This document shows, in pieces, positions 35,515 to 46,276 of a stretch of DNA of 64,000 bases. The translations under genes and the position numbers were made by a program. Each line of letters begins with the position of its first letter. Positions within the stretch are counted from its first letter, which is position 1. The notes under the pieces were generated by a model. That model worked only from the letters and a program-made list of their open reading frames with translations. It did not search any database and was not told where the DNA came from. The stretch is from Siphonodentalium dalli. Lineage: Eukaryota > Mollusca > Scaphopoda > Gadilida > Siphonodentaliidae. The DNA is taken from contig CP136065.1 of the NCBI GenBank assembly GCA_032622095.1, positions 92,075,343 through 92,139,342 on the forward strand, written 5' to 3'.

Positions 35515-35740
35515 TATTCACCCAGTATGTGTTTTTCAAATTTTGTCTGAGAATCTTTTGCTTCTGGAATCATTCTCAGAGCACTGATCGTGGCTTCGAT
35601 GGTTGATTCATGATGCCCATGGTACTTGGGATGCAGATGGTGACACAAAGTCCAACCGATACTATGTCAGATTGGAACCCTCGACCATGTCAAAAGTATA
35701 CGGCAGGCCCACAAACCACTTGAGCTATCCGCTCCTCCCT
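35515..35740 (-). mobile_element. tRNA-derived SINE-like sequence
   Basis: The minus strand starts near GGAGGAGCGGATAGCTCAAG. An A box (TAGCTCAAGTGG, 35727-35716) and a B box (GGTTCCAATCT, 35679-35669) are spaced as in tRNA genes. The acceptor-stem 3' side does not pair, and the sequence continues past the tRNA part, so this is a SINE or tRNA relic rather than a tRNA gene. The 3' limit is uncertain. 35161-35514 and 35741-36320 show nothing else. Confidence 0.5.
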
Positions 35741-36320
35741 TTAAAGTTTAATTTGCATTCATAATTTTTCTTCTAGTCATTGCTTTAGAATTGAATGAAA
35801 TTCCTTATTGTCTTTGCGGCAGTTAATTGGTAAGGCTGAATAATAATATAGACAAGTACGGAAAGTTTGTTAATTCAGATGGGCAGAGGAACTAATTGCT
35901 CGATCAGTGACATAGTGGGTCAAACTCTGAGCTACACTGGGAATATCCTATGACTTCCCAACGTTTTTTTTACAAATGATGCACACCACAGGTTTTGGCC
36001 ATTATAAATAAATATTAGTCCTGGTATATATACCCTAGTAGAAACAGTTTGGAAACAACAGATTTGAGGTACCCTCCCGCCCTCTCTTTTTGCACTAGAA
36101 ATCTCTATCAAAACAAATCCACTTTGGACATAATATTAAACCTACATATACTAAACTATCTAATATCTTTAAACGCAGCTGTAATTAATAGAGAGTAATA
36201 GAGAGGGACATTTCTTGGTTTTTGATCAGTGCACCGAAATGAAAAATACATCCCCTGCCCCAATTTTTCAAGAAAATCCAATGATAATCTATGTATTTAT
36301 TCACCCTATCCTTATCTTGA

Positions 36321-36561
36321 CCCTTTCATGTCGGGAGCTGCACTGGTGCAGCATTAAAGAACCTGTGCCAGTGCATTGTCTTACAGTCTCCACATGAAGC
36401 CTCGAATACATACAGGAAGAGAATGCACTGGCTTACAAGGTCATGGTAAATATTGTTAGGCCAATGTATTCTGTTATACATGTATATGCAAGGCTCCCTA
36501 CAGGAGTCTCGCATATATAAGAGAATACATTGGCACACTGGTTTTTCCAGTCATGGAAGGG
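36321..36561. mobile_element. family A MITE upstream of ELOVL
   Basis: CCCTTTCATGTCGGGAGC begins it and CCAGTCATGGAAGG|GTTAA ends it. Hairpin 1 is degraded; hairpin 2 (CCAATGTATTCTGTTATACA with complement) is intact. It ends about 107 bp before the first ELOVL exon. Confidence 0.8.
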
Positions 36562-36688
36562 TTAAACCAAATCTCAATCTTCCATGAAGAACTACAGTGA
36601 TACTGCTAATTTGTAGAAATGTTATGAATTGTGAGGCAGTTGATTTATTTTCTCTTTCTTAATTTTAGAAGGCTCAACTTCTAGGAAA

Positions 36689-39504
36689 ATGATCAACGTT
36701 TGGGAGAGAATAGACTATTTGCACAAAGGATGGGTTCTCGTCCGAAGCTTACAGACATTTCCTTTGTTTTGTATCTACCTCATACTCATCCTCCTATCTT
36801 CTTATTGGCAGAGATATACAAAACCATTCAATTTGAGACCTGTAAGTGTTCCATTAGACTTGTATTTGAAATCGTGCTACTATGTAGTTTCTCAACTATA
36901 TAACTTTTTGCTTCAAAGTAAATGTTCCCACACAGATTTATTAATCCTTCCATGACGGACTATGCTGGTTCAGCATTTAAAATCCCGTGTCAGTTCATTC
37001 TCTTATATTATGTGTCTCCCATAGGTAGCCTCGCATTATAGTTGCATAAATAAGAAAATGCACTGGCTTACAAGGTCAAGGTAAATATTGTTAGACCAAT
37101 GTATTCTCTTATATATGCAAGGCTCCCTATGGGAGACACATATATAAGAGAATACATTGGCACAGGGTTTTCGCAAAGTTTCACAAAGGTCCAGACATGA
37201 AAGGGTTAATGAATAAGGCTATTTTTTTTTTTTTTTTTAGAGATGGTCTATCTTTTCCTATAATATTAAATTTGATACAGTTTCCAGGGTATAACATAAT
37301 AAATATGAATCTAAGACCCCTGTCCGGAAATATTATTAATATTATTGATATTGATTTTATTTAGAATTTTCTGGTATAATTCATAGAATCAATTTTGGAC
37401 ATGTTACAGCTCACCAAAACACCCATAACGTAGCAAGCGGGAGAACTCTATCTGTATCTGAGATTTCCTGATAGTGTCATGACAGTATGTTCTAAAAATA
37501 GTAAGGAAAAATTGTCCCAATCGATTATCGCATTATATCAGCTGATTATATAAGAAATTATTGATATAAAATCAATATTAATTGATAGGGTTTCCAGACA
37601 GGTCTTATTGACTCATATTTATTATTACATGTACATCTCAAAATGCATCCATGGTTCAATTGATAAATTACACACATATAAAGCTACTATACCAACCATT
37701 CCATTCTGTCCAAATAAATTAAAATCCTGTTTCTTTTTACTTCGAAACGGCAAATAGTGAAAAGCTCAGATACACATGTACATGTAGCTCAGTAGTTGTT
37801 GCTTTATAGTTCTTCAGGAATTATTTGAAATTTTCTGTATGGACACGTGAACAGGGTCCGCGTGTTAAATTCTTTGGCCATTTCTTAATTTGTCAGGTAA
37901 TTTTCAGCAACTGTGGCCAAATTGAAAAAAAAAGGTAGGATCATTGAGAAAACAATAATAAAAAGAGAAACCCCCCCCCCAAAATATAAGACAATAATAA
38001 AGTAATAAAACCAAAGCAAGAGAATAAAATGCACACCTGATCATAAATTGGCACTGTACGTGTGTACATGTACATACTAGTATAAGATTGGCAAAATCAC
38101 ACAAGTGTAGTGCCTATATTGGAACCAAAAACATTAAAATATTATCAATGGTTAAGAAAGGACGGTATGACAGTAGCCAATCATCATTGCTTTGATAAGT
38201 AAGCATGTGTGACTTCTGATAAATTGTTATCCAAACATATGAGGGCGAGCAACAACTGATAACTCTTAATGAATATAATGATTTTAGTGATACATGTATT
38301 CTGAGAGGTGATTGCCGCAGCCTGGCATAAGCTTATAACTTTTTGGTCAAAGTACATTTGTAATTTTCTTTGGCCCTTTTCGAAAAACCCACTGGGCAAA
38401 CACTGCAAGTGAATAGGAATTTTTTATGGACAATAACTTGTTTTGGTAATATCACACTTTATTATATGCTTGTCTATAAGATAGCGGATATTTACCAAAA
38501 CATAAATCGTCATATGTATCTCTTAGAAGCTACAGTGAAATACGAATTTGTTACATCATTCTATAGATTTTTGTTATTTCACTGTAGCTTGCCCGAGTGA
38601 TGTCATGACTTCAAAGCGGTTTGCCTCCAATCAACTGATCAGTGTCAGAAATTTGGGTCAACCACATGTTGTTTTCAGTGTATTGTTTAATTTCTTGTGC
38701 TATTAAAAGTGAGAATGCTGCATAATTTAGCAACTTTAAGCATTAGTAAGTCACATATAATTCATGTCTGGAAAGAAATATTGAATTTTCTCTTGCAGCC
38801 GCTCATGAGAATTTGATCAAATTCTCATGAGCAGCTGCGTGTGAAAATTCAATATTTCTTTCCAGACACTCGTGAGATATTTCGGTATTCAAACAAAAAT
38901 TGTAGGTATTCTCTATGTATTCTCTATTTTACAGATTCTGATCGTTTACAATTTGGCATGCAGCATTGTCAGTGTCTATAGTTTAGTTGCCTTCATATAT
39001 GGTCTCTACTTAGCAGACGGCATCTACAGCAAACAAAATTCAGAAGCACTCCGACCAGTCTTCGAGCTGTATTGGTACACAAAGATATATGAACTGCTAG
39101 ATACCGTGTTTATGATCCTGCGACATAAGAGAAGACAAATTACCTTCCTTCATGTTTTTCATCACAGTACAATGTTGGTGTTGTCGGATATTTGTGTCCA
39201 TATGTTTCCGTGGCCTGCAATCGCGCCACCAATGCTGCTCAACTCATTCGTACATGTAGTGTTGTACCTGTACTATGGGTTAACTGCTCTATTCCCAGAG
39301 AATCCACCGGAGTGGAAGAAACAAGTAACGCAGTTACAAATCATGCAGTTTTTCATCGGTTTCATCCACGCAGGATACGGATATGCATATCACGGATTCT
39401 GTGTGTATGGTATTTTTTATGGTATAATGATGACATGGTTGTTTTCTAATTTCTATTATAATGCCTATCTGAAGAAGAGAAAAGTAAACAAAAAGCAGGA
39501 ATAA
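36689..39504 (+). CDS. ELOVL-family very-long-chain fatty acid elongase, two coding exons
   Basis: ELOVL enzymes are ER membrane 3-ketoacyl-CoA synthases that condense malonyl-CoA with long acyl-CoA. Coding exons are 36689-36841 (51 codons, donor GTAAGT) and 38935-39504 (acceptor TTTTACAG), phase 0. The product is 240 aa. Family motifs in order: YTKPFNLRP (43-51), KIYELLDT (101-108; KxxExxDT), HVFHHST (124-130; catalytic HxxHH), NSFVHVVLYLYY (154-165) and TQLQIMQF (183-190). Several hydrophobic segments are evident. The C-terminus KKQE fits a KKXX ER-retrieval signal. It is shorter than typical ELOVLs (260-320 aa), mostly at the N-terminus. The exon's acceptor (TTTTAG, 36663-36668) lies just before the ATG and the frame stays open to it (GSTSRK), so a further upstream coding exon is possible. 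The subtype (1/7, 2/5, 4 or other) cannot be set by eye. AATAAA overlaps the stop codon. Confidence 0.93.
36955..37205. mobile_element. family A MITE in ELOVL intron
   Basis: TTAA (36951-36954) then TCCTTCCATGACGGAC, ending AGACATGAAAGGG|TTAA. Hairpins with tips TGTCTCCCATAGGTAGCC and AGGCTCCCTATGGGAGAC. Confidence 0.85.
37295..37630. repeat. foldback in ELOVL intron
   Basis: AATAAATATGAATCTAAGAC..CCTGTCCGGAAA with TATTGATTTTAT pairs with ATAAAATCAATATTAATTG ... CCAGACAGGTCTTATTGACT and CATATTTATTA. Loop about 200 bases. 37631-38765 otherwise has no recognised feature apart from a C-run at 37971-37980. Confidence 0.55.
38766..38867. repeat. long perfect hairpin immediately upstream of ELOVL exon 2
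   Basis: The outer 25-bp arms (38766-38790 and 38843-38867, GTCTGGAAAGAAATATTGAA..) are perfectly complementary. Inside lies a 32-bp perfect palindrome (38801-38832, GCTCATGAGAATTTGA centre TGATCA). The structure ends 67 bp before the exon 2 acceptor. Confidence 0.85.
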
Positions 39505-39990
39505 AGATGGGGCCTAAAAACAATAGTGATTTTTCCGGTAACCTGCCCGTCCCTAGTCCAGCAGACATCTGTCCATACTAATTTTATTGACCCCGGAAAA
39601 AAATGAGCGCAAATAATGAAACAAAAACAGATCTCCGATCACAGTAAAACTGTGCTGATCAGTTTCAGATCTGCGTTATTTACATTACACCGGAAGTCAG
39701 TGTTTTTAAGGTGATGGTGCCCCTGTGTATATGACACGGTTTAACCTGAGGTTGATGCCGCGATCAACTGCCCACAGATGACTGGTGGGTGTCTGTGCCA
39801 TTCAACTAAGTCAATAGGTATTCTTTGTAGTCACAATAGAGACATGTTGTCACCGTAGATCAACATTAGGCCATTAAATTAAAATATCTCAGGCAATTAG
39901 ATCTCAATATTGAGATGAGGAAGGGAGGCTATTTATTTTATTTGTTCTGAAAACCTACTCCAGAAAAAAAAATTAGGGGTTAAACATACA

Positions 39991-40128
39991 GTCTGGTGTG
40001 ATTTTGGGATGTTTATCGGTGGGTTTTACGATGGAAAATGCAGTTTTACTGGTGACGCGAGGAGCCGGTAAAATGGATATTTTTCATCGGGAAAACCCAC
40101 TGATAACTGTCCCAAAATCACACAAGAC
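39991..40128. repeat. foldback downstream of ELOVL
   Basis: GTCTGGTGTGATTTTGGGAT..ATCGGTGGGTTTT pairs with AAAACCCACTGATAACTG..CCCAAAATCACACAAGAC. The inner part also pairs (TTTTACTGG / CCGGTAAAA). 39505-39990 is 3' flank with nothing else recognised. Confidence 0.7.
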
Positions 40129-40254
40129 AGCATGTTTATCTCCATTATAATTCACGCCGACTGAACAGTCATGCTATAGATACGAGAATCTGCCAAAAAG
40201 TTGTTGAATTCGAAAGGATTGAGAGTTTACCAACAATCCTTATCAGATCCTCCT

Positions 40255-40400
40255 AGAAATTGTACTCTGCTCCAGGGGGGGGTCGCGCACAAAAATTCCA
40301 TATATAGTACGGGGGTGGGTGGGTCATTTGGACCCGGAAAAAATGCGTAAATGACCAAAAATGCAATTTTTTCCTCCACTTAAAATCACTGTTTTTGTGC
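40255..40400. repeat. G-rich dispersed repeat, copy 1
   Basis: A G7 run then GTCGCGCACAAAAATTCC, CATATATAGTACGGGGGTGG and GTGGGTCATTTGGACCCGGA. A related inverted copy with a C14-type run and CGCGACCCCC lies at 41965-42125 (GGGTCCCAAAAATTGGGCGG, GTGGTGGGTCCCCGAGAGG). 40401-41351 shows nothing else. Confidence 0.4.
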
Positions 40401-41351
40401 TCATGTAATCTGTTAATATCAACCATATGACACACTAGGCTATTTAAAACATACTAACCAGAACTAACTACCATTTAGGGGTGTATGTATGCTGATGTAT
40501 GTCAAAATTAATGTACCAGATTTTGACGGATGAAAGATATATTATATATATATAAACAAATCATATAACAAACATTAAAACACAAGAACAAACATTTATA
40601 ATATGCATATCCAAGATAGCCTTTCAATTGGATGTCAAAGTGTATGTTATAGCTATACATATACACACATGTGTATCCCTTTAAGGGTTTGAACAAAATA
40701 TAAAGCTGAGTTTATATTGATGAATTCTGTGATGAATTTTGCAATTACTTTTGACAAATTTGTTTACTGATATAACATAATTATATGCTCAGACACGATC
40801 AGTCGACAATGCTTACATATAAGCATAATTATGAAATGATTACCATCTTCTGTTCTTAATCCACATAATGGATATTATTTGTTATCAAGATAAACTTGAT
40901 GAGACAAACAAAAATAACAATTCCACTATATTCCACTGGTTTAAAACTATAAAACAAAATAACTCATACAAAAAGTTCATACTATTTGGATAACAATATG
41001 AAAGCTTAGCCTTTTGTGATATTAATTCAACCACAATTATTCACAAGTCTAAGCAGTTACATACTGTACAGATACATGTAGTAAGGTAGTATATCTTGGA
41101 GTTCCAGTTATTTGACTGCCAATACATATGGTATTGTAATTATTAGTTGCTTGTTCATTATTGGTTGCTTTGATATTTAATTTAGGATATAGCAGGACAG
41201 AGCAATGTAACTATAAAAGTAGCTTTTGGTATTAAAGTCTCAACTTATTCCATATGCAACATAAAGCTAGAATATAAACATGACTAATATGAACTTTGTT
41301 CTTGAAACTAATTATAAATCATACTAACCTGGATCAAACTGCACAGGTAAT

Positions 41352-42789
41352 CTATGCAACTCTCTTCGTGCGAACTTTCTCAGAGTCACATATCTTAACT
41401 AGACAGTCTGATCCAGGATGCTTGTTCTTATAATGGGTTTCCATGTGATATCTCCGCTGGCTTTAAACTAAACTTTATACTCTGATAATAAGTTAATAAT
41501 ACTACCAATTCTTCACTAATATTGGTATATGTCAATCTGCACACCAACATGACATACATACATGTATTTAGACTGCGAGCTGCTGTGAGTGTGACTTTCC
41601 TTGGGTCCCATCATACCCATGTGCAGATATATATCACATAAATAGGGGAGATGAAATTTGTTCTACCCCTATTACTACAGTATTTCTAGTGGGCCTTGGC
41701 TATAAAACATCTTATATTATTGTTATATAAAAGAATATGAAGTTATTGAGGATATCAGGATATGTATTACCTCATAATTATTATGTTTTATGGCATTATG
41801 CCCAATGTTTTAAAGTGCATGCATTCAGCATTTCCACATTTTATACTAATAGAATTATCTCCCTTTAGAGCAGTTTAGAGGTTTATTAAAATGCTGGGAA
41901 TAGTATTAAATAATAAGAAACGGAACAATTCTTTGCTAGGCTATGATTTGGTTTATATTTTATGTTTTTTGTAAGATTTTGGGGGGTGGGTCCCAAAAAT
42001 TGGGCGGAAAAAAAAGACAAAAATTGCAGGTAGAGGGGTGGTGGGTCCCCGAGAGGTGCAAAAACATTTTTTTCGCCCTATATATGTAAAAAAAAAATCG
42101 CGACCCCCCCCCCCCCCTGTCTGCTCCATGAATATATAGTTCCATATTTCGAATTGAAATAAACTGAGCAATCTAAAGGAATCCATGAAATCCATCGACT
42201 CGAATTATAAATCATGCCACTTTGACATCAGATACGTCTAAATTATACAAATAAATGTAAGTGCTGTGGCCAAGTTGTGCCTAGGTATTAGGCCTAGTGA
42301 TAGGCCATTGGCATTACATTGAATCAGTGCCAGTGGTCAAGGCATCAAACTTTGTATCATTGCGATAAATGGTTCGCTGCTTACAGAATCGTGTCCGCTG
42401 GAATTACGTAGTCATCCTGACGTCCCGCAATTTGTTTCGAAAGAATTGTTCCTGTTATAACAGGTTGACTGAATAATGGTCCCAACATTCACAGAATCAA
42501 GCCGATGTGCGATTCAATCCTATAAGTAATTTAAATTTCTGGGTGTTTACATTGTTGTCACAACAGGAACAAAGTATACTTCCGCGATAACCGCATAACA
42601 ATTTTACCAGTGATCAGGCCCCTAGTTTGTTCGCATGCGTCACACTGCATAAAATCATTTGATTTTATGACAGCTACACCTGGGCAACTGACCAATCAGT
42701 GCTGCAGAAATTGGATTTACCTGTTGGTAGTCGAAGTCTCCTCGTAAACCAAAACCAGCTAAGATATTGGGATTGCATCCCGTTGCCAT
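41352..42789 (-). CDS. candidate two-exon small protein, 57 aa
   Basis: Exon 1 (42789-42721, 69 bp) starts in a good context (ACAAATGG) and reads MATGCNPNILAGFGLRG, ending ..CAG|GTAAAT. Exon 2 (41456-41352, 105 bp) follows ..GCCAG| and reads RRYHMETHYKNKHPGSD..., ending at TAG. Both are phase 0, so they join to 57 codons. The RRYHMETHYKNKHPG segment resembles the H..H half of a C2H2-type zinc finger, but no Cys pair precedes it. An ACTACAATTCCC box lies 35 bp upstream of the ATG. I do not recognise the family. Intervening exons may be missed, and the acceptor's pyrimidine tract is weak. Confidence 0.4.
41965..42125. repeat. G-rich dispersed repeat, copy 2 (inverted), with C-run
   Basis: GGGGGGTGGGTCCCAAAAAT, GGGTGGTGGGTCCCCGAGAG, TATATATG, then CGCGACC and a long C-run (about 42104-42117). 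It resembles the sequence at 40255 in reverse. It lies in the intron of the candidate 57-aa gene. Confidence 0.4.
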
Positions 42790-42823
42790 TTGTATGGCAT
42801 GAGTTACGCCAAGGGTTGGTGGC

Positions 42824-42835
42824 GGGAATTGTAGT
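42824..42835 (-). promoter_or_regulatory. ZNF143/Staf-like ACTACAATTCCC box
   Basis: The minus strand reads ACTACAATTCCCGCC, the core of the ZNF143/Staf promoter site known from many animal promoters. It lies 35 bp upstream of the minus-strand ATG at 42789, the expected position for a proximal promoter element. Confidence 0.5.
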
Positions 42836-42839
42836 CTTT

Positions 42840-43871
42840 TTTACTTGATTTTACCTAACAAATCAATACCTGATGCTATATATAGCTGAAAGAGTGACAT
42901 GTTATGGTCATATTAATGTATAATAATCTAACTTTCATGTTGAATTACACATAGAGTATTCTGGTTTATTTGGACTAACATCGGTTTGTTAACGTTTTAA
43001 CTGAAAGCCTAAGTGTTCTGTAATGTACTCAGCTAAGTTTGGCTTTTATGCTGTCAATTGAATGCGCCATAGCAATTGATTACACCTCTTACTCAACATC
43101 GTGTGCTGTTAATGTATTCCACCACTATTATGTGTTAATTTGTATTGTAAGTGGTCCTATATTGTTAGTTAAACATTTCTTAAAGGAATGTCTTGTGATA
43201 TATATGCAATTTTTAAGTTACAAATTACTGGGAATAAGTGATAGAATTCATTTAATTTACAACCACATGGTTCTGTTTCTGTTTACCTTATGATTGCTAG
43301 ATTTTTATCGCAGGAATATACCGATGTCACCTCTTGAGGTCAATTGAGTTCGCATACTTTAAAAAAAATGTCAAGACTGCAGTAAATGTCTCTTCACATT
43401 AAATTACCGCGTTCAATTGACAACTGATGTGGTTTTCAGAAGAAACCTGTTTATTGTCGTAATTGTGATAATTGATAACATCAAATTGTGGTTTTATCCG
43501 AAATTTAATGCTTTTTGGTGCAGTTATGTAAACAAAAGCCAAAAATGTTACAGAATCTGGCTTTTGTTACATAACACAGTGTACAAACTTGACAATAACA
43601 TACTATCTACCAGATATTGATGATTTGTATAAGAACAAAATATGTATTTTTTTTAATATTCATTTTGTTTATGGCAGTTTTGTGACTATTTTAATAGCAT
43701 ACCCACCACGAAGGCCTTCCATGCCTTTAATGTGGAATGTTTTTACATTTTTTATTTTGTTTAAACAGGTGTGAAATGATCGTTTACTTTTAAGTGTGTC
43801 CTATGTGAATATCATTGCTTGAGTTGATCTTTAATGCTGAGCGCACAGCTGAATCTACAATGTATACTTTT
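42840..43871. other. no recognised feature
   Basis: AT-rich sequence with short frames (for example 43039-43293) lacking family resemblance, splice context or repeats that I can identify. Confidence 0.3.
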
Positions 43872-44112
43872 TATACGCCCATTTATTAAAAAACGGGATG
43901 TATTATGTCATTGGGCTGTCCGTCCGTTTGTTCACTTTTGGTTTCCAGATGATAACTTTTGATAGCCTCAACTGAATGGAATGAATTTTGGTTTGTGGGT
44001 TTACTAGCCAAAAATACAGATCAAGTTCAAATTTATTTTCCGCCTGCCAAATTTCCCTTTGTTGCAATTACCACGTGGGTATTTTGCCACGCCCTAGCAA
44101 TACTCTTGTTAC
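43872..44112 (+). mobile_element. short single-monomer copy of family E
   Basis: TATACGCCCATTTATTAAAA..ACGGG head, CCGTCCG stretch, one monomer (CCAGATGATAACTTTTG, TTTTGGTTTGTGGGTTTACT, TACAGATCAAGTTC), then tail GGGTATTTTGCCACGCCC and ACTCTTGTTA. It shows the minimal element: head, one monomer, tail. Confidence 0.75.
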
Positions 44113-44305
44113 AGTTTATGACAGAATATCTTCAAAATCTTTGTCCATCTTTGTCCAGTCTGAATGTATTTGTACAAACAATTTGCTGCACTGGGTGGAG
44201 GACAACACTAACGGCTGTTTAGATGTTATTGCATATTTTTAATATATAACATCTACATTTAGATGTCAACATTACATATACCTCACTAACAATTTACACG
44301 TTGAA

Positions 44306-44649
44306 CCCTTTCATAACGGGAGCTGTGCAGCATTAAAGACCCTGTGCCAGTGCATTCTCTTATATATGCGAGTCTCCCATAGGGAGCCTCAAATATTTAA
44401 GAGAATGGACTGGCTTACAAGAACAAGGTAAATATTGTTGTGCCAGTGCATTCTCTTATATATGCGAGTCTCCCATAGGGAGCCTCAAATATTTAAGAGA
44501 ATGTACTGGCTTACAAGAACAAGTTAAATATTGTTAAGCCAATGTATTCTCTTATATATGTGACTCTCCCTATGGGAGACCCGCATATATAATATAAGGC
44601 ATTGGCACAGGGTTTTCACAAATTTCAGGAAGCTCCAGTCATGAAAGGG
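44306..44649. mobile_element. family A MITE with duplicated first hairpin
   Basis: It begins CCCTTTCATAACGGGAGC and ends CCAGTCATGAAAGGG|TTAA. Hairpin 1 plus linker (about 107 bp: GTGCCAGTGCATTCTCTTAT ... CTTACAAGAACAAG) is repeated in tandem, so three palindromes are present. 44650-45099 has no recognised feature. Confidence 0.85.
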
Positions 44650-45099
44650 TTAATTATTTATTTGCAATATTTTCAGCTACATATGCTTCTTTTCTAACTT
44701 TTTTATGCAGAGAATTATCTACATATCGTACATGGTACTAAGACTCTTAGTTAAGACTCTTAGTTCTTAGTTCCATATAATCATTACATCGGTTACGGGA
44801 ATATTTTTTAATGGGATTTGCACATCTTTTTGTTGTGGGTTGAACATCTGCTGATTATCATTGGCCTTTTGTTATTGCAGTATTATTAATTATTCTACCT
44901 ACTATGAAATGATGCACAGTAAGAACTGATCATGATTTGATTGTTTATCAGTGCTTTTTCACATATTTCAATTGTTCAAAATTATCCATCAAAACATATT
45001 GAGTTGTTAATATTGACAGTTAATATTCCAAGTTGCTTCTGACATGGCCCTAGTTTTAATTGCTCCTGAATTTATCCTCGGATCACTCAGATTCTGAAC

Positions 45100-45558
45100 A
45101 AGCCTGAGTTTAGTGTGCCTGTCATTTGCACAATGAGGTCCCAGAGGGTGAATTTAGTAACGCTATCCCGCATAGTGGGCTAGCATCACTAAATTCACCC
45201 TCTGGGGACCGCATTCTGCTTAGGCCTTATCTTCTCGGGAAAGTTTCTTTATTATAAAATTTCTATAGAAACTTCTTCACATATATTCTATTTCTTTTTT
45301 AGTTTAGTTACTCTATATTCCCCAATTGGCAGTCGACACATTGCATAATCGAGGTTCCCAATGGGTGTATATGACAATATTCACCATTTGGGAACTTCAA
45401 TCTGAGTCCATGTCTCCCATAGCAGATAAGGCCATGCAGAAAGAGGTCCCCCAAAGGGTGAATTTGGTGATGCTAGCCCACTATGTGCGATAGCGTCACT
45501 AAATTCACCCTCTGGGGACCTCATTCTGCAAATGATAGGCACACTAAACTCAAGCTTG
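45100..45558. mobile_element. family C MITE, full length (~460 bp)
   Basis: Ends AAGCCTGAGTTTAGTGTGCC and the inverted GGCACACTAAACTCAAGCTT. Hairpin 1 (45129-45217), middle segment (CATAATCGAGGTTCCCAATG), hairpin 2 (about 45435-45528). Best template for the family in the window. Confidence 0.8.
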
Positions 45559-45821
45559 ATTCATACCATCCACAATGCGATCATTTTGAAATCAAATGAC
45601 ATCAATCATGTTCTTTGTTTTCTCAATGATTACAAGCCAGAATTTTGAGTTGTGGAGAAACCTGTCAGTAATGAACGGTTCCGGTATTATCCACTATTGA
45701 TTTTCAGAGTTATGGACCCTGATGAACTGAGAAAGTTCCTTCACTTTGTCTACTCAAATATTTCACATCATAATTCAGGTGTTGACTTTCCAAATTGGGA
45801 TTTTGTTTTGAGTGGTAATCA

Positions 45822-46276
45822 AGCCTCGAAATAGTGTGTCTGACATTTTCAGAATGAGGTCCCCAGAGGGTGAATTTAGTGATGCTATCCAACACGGTGT
45901 GCTAGCATCACCACATTCACCCTCTTGGATCCTCATTCTACTCAGGCTTCAACTGCTATGGGAGACCTAGGATCAGATTGAAGTTCCCCAGTTGAAGACT
46001 GTGATGTTCAACCATTAGTCACCTCGATTATCCATTTTATCTTCTGTAAATTAGGGATATAGAAACTGAACAGAAGGGAAAGAGTAACTAAAAAAACAAT
46101 GTTAATTTGAGACTATATATACTTCCCAGAAGATGAGGCCTAAGCAGAATGAGGTTGCCAGAGGGCTAGCAGTTAGTGATGCTAGCCCGCTATGTGAGAT
46201 GGTATCACTAAATTCACCATCTGGGGACCTCATTCTGCAAATGTCAGACACACTATATATTTCCAAGCTAGGTTAC
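45822..46276. mobile_element. family C MITE with inverted middle segment
   Basis: CAAGCCTCGAAATAGTGTGT ... GTCAGACACACTATATATTTC. The middle segment (CTATGGGAGACCTAGGATCA, CACCTCGATTATCCATTTTA) is reversed relative to 45100-45558. Confidence 0.75.

Noticed and set aside
35669-35739. A functional tRNA gene
   Set aside because: A and B boxes are present, but the acceptor stem does not close and no clear anticodon loop can be drawn.
36700-36903. 67-codon frame in ELOVL exon 1 region
   Set aside because: It is a shadow frame. The ATG at 36689 in another frame gives elongase-like sequence up to the GTAAGT donor.
38872-38934. Extension of ELOVL exon 2 upstream to a GTG codon as a start
   Set aside because: The true acceptor TTTTACAG at 38934 joins in phase to the exon at 36689-36841, which supplies the family's N-terminal PFNLRP motif.
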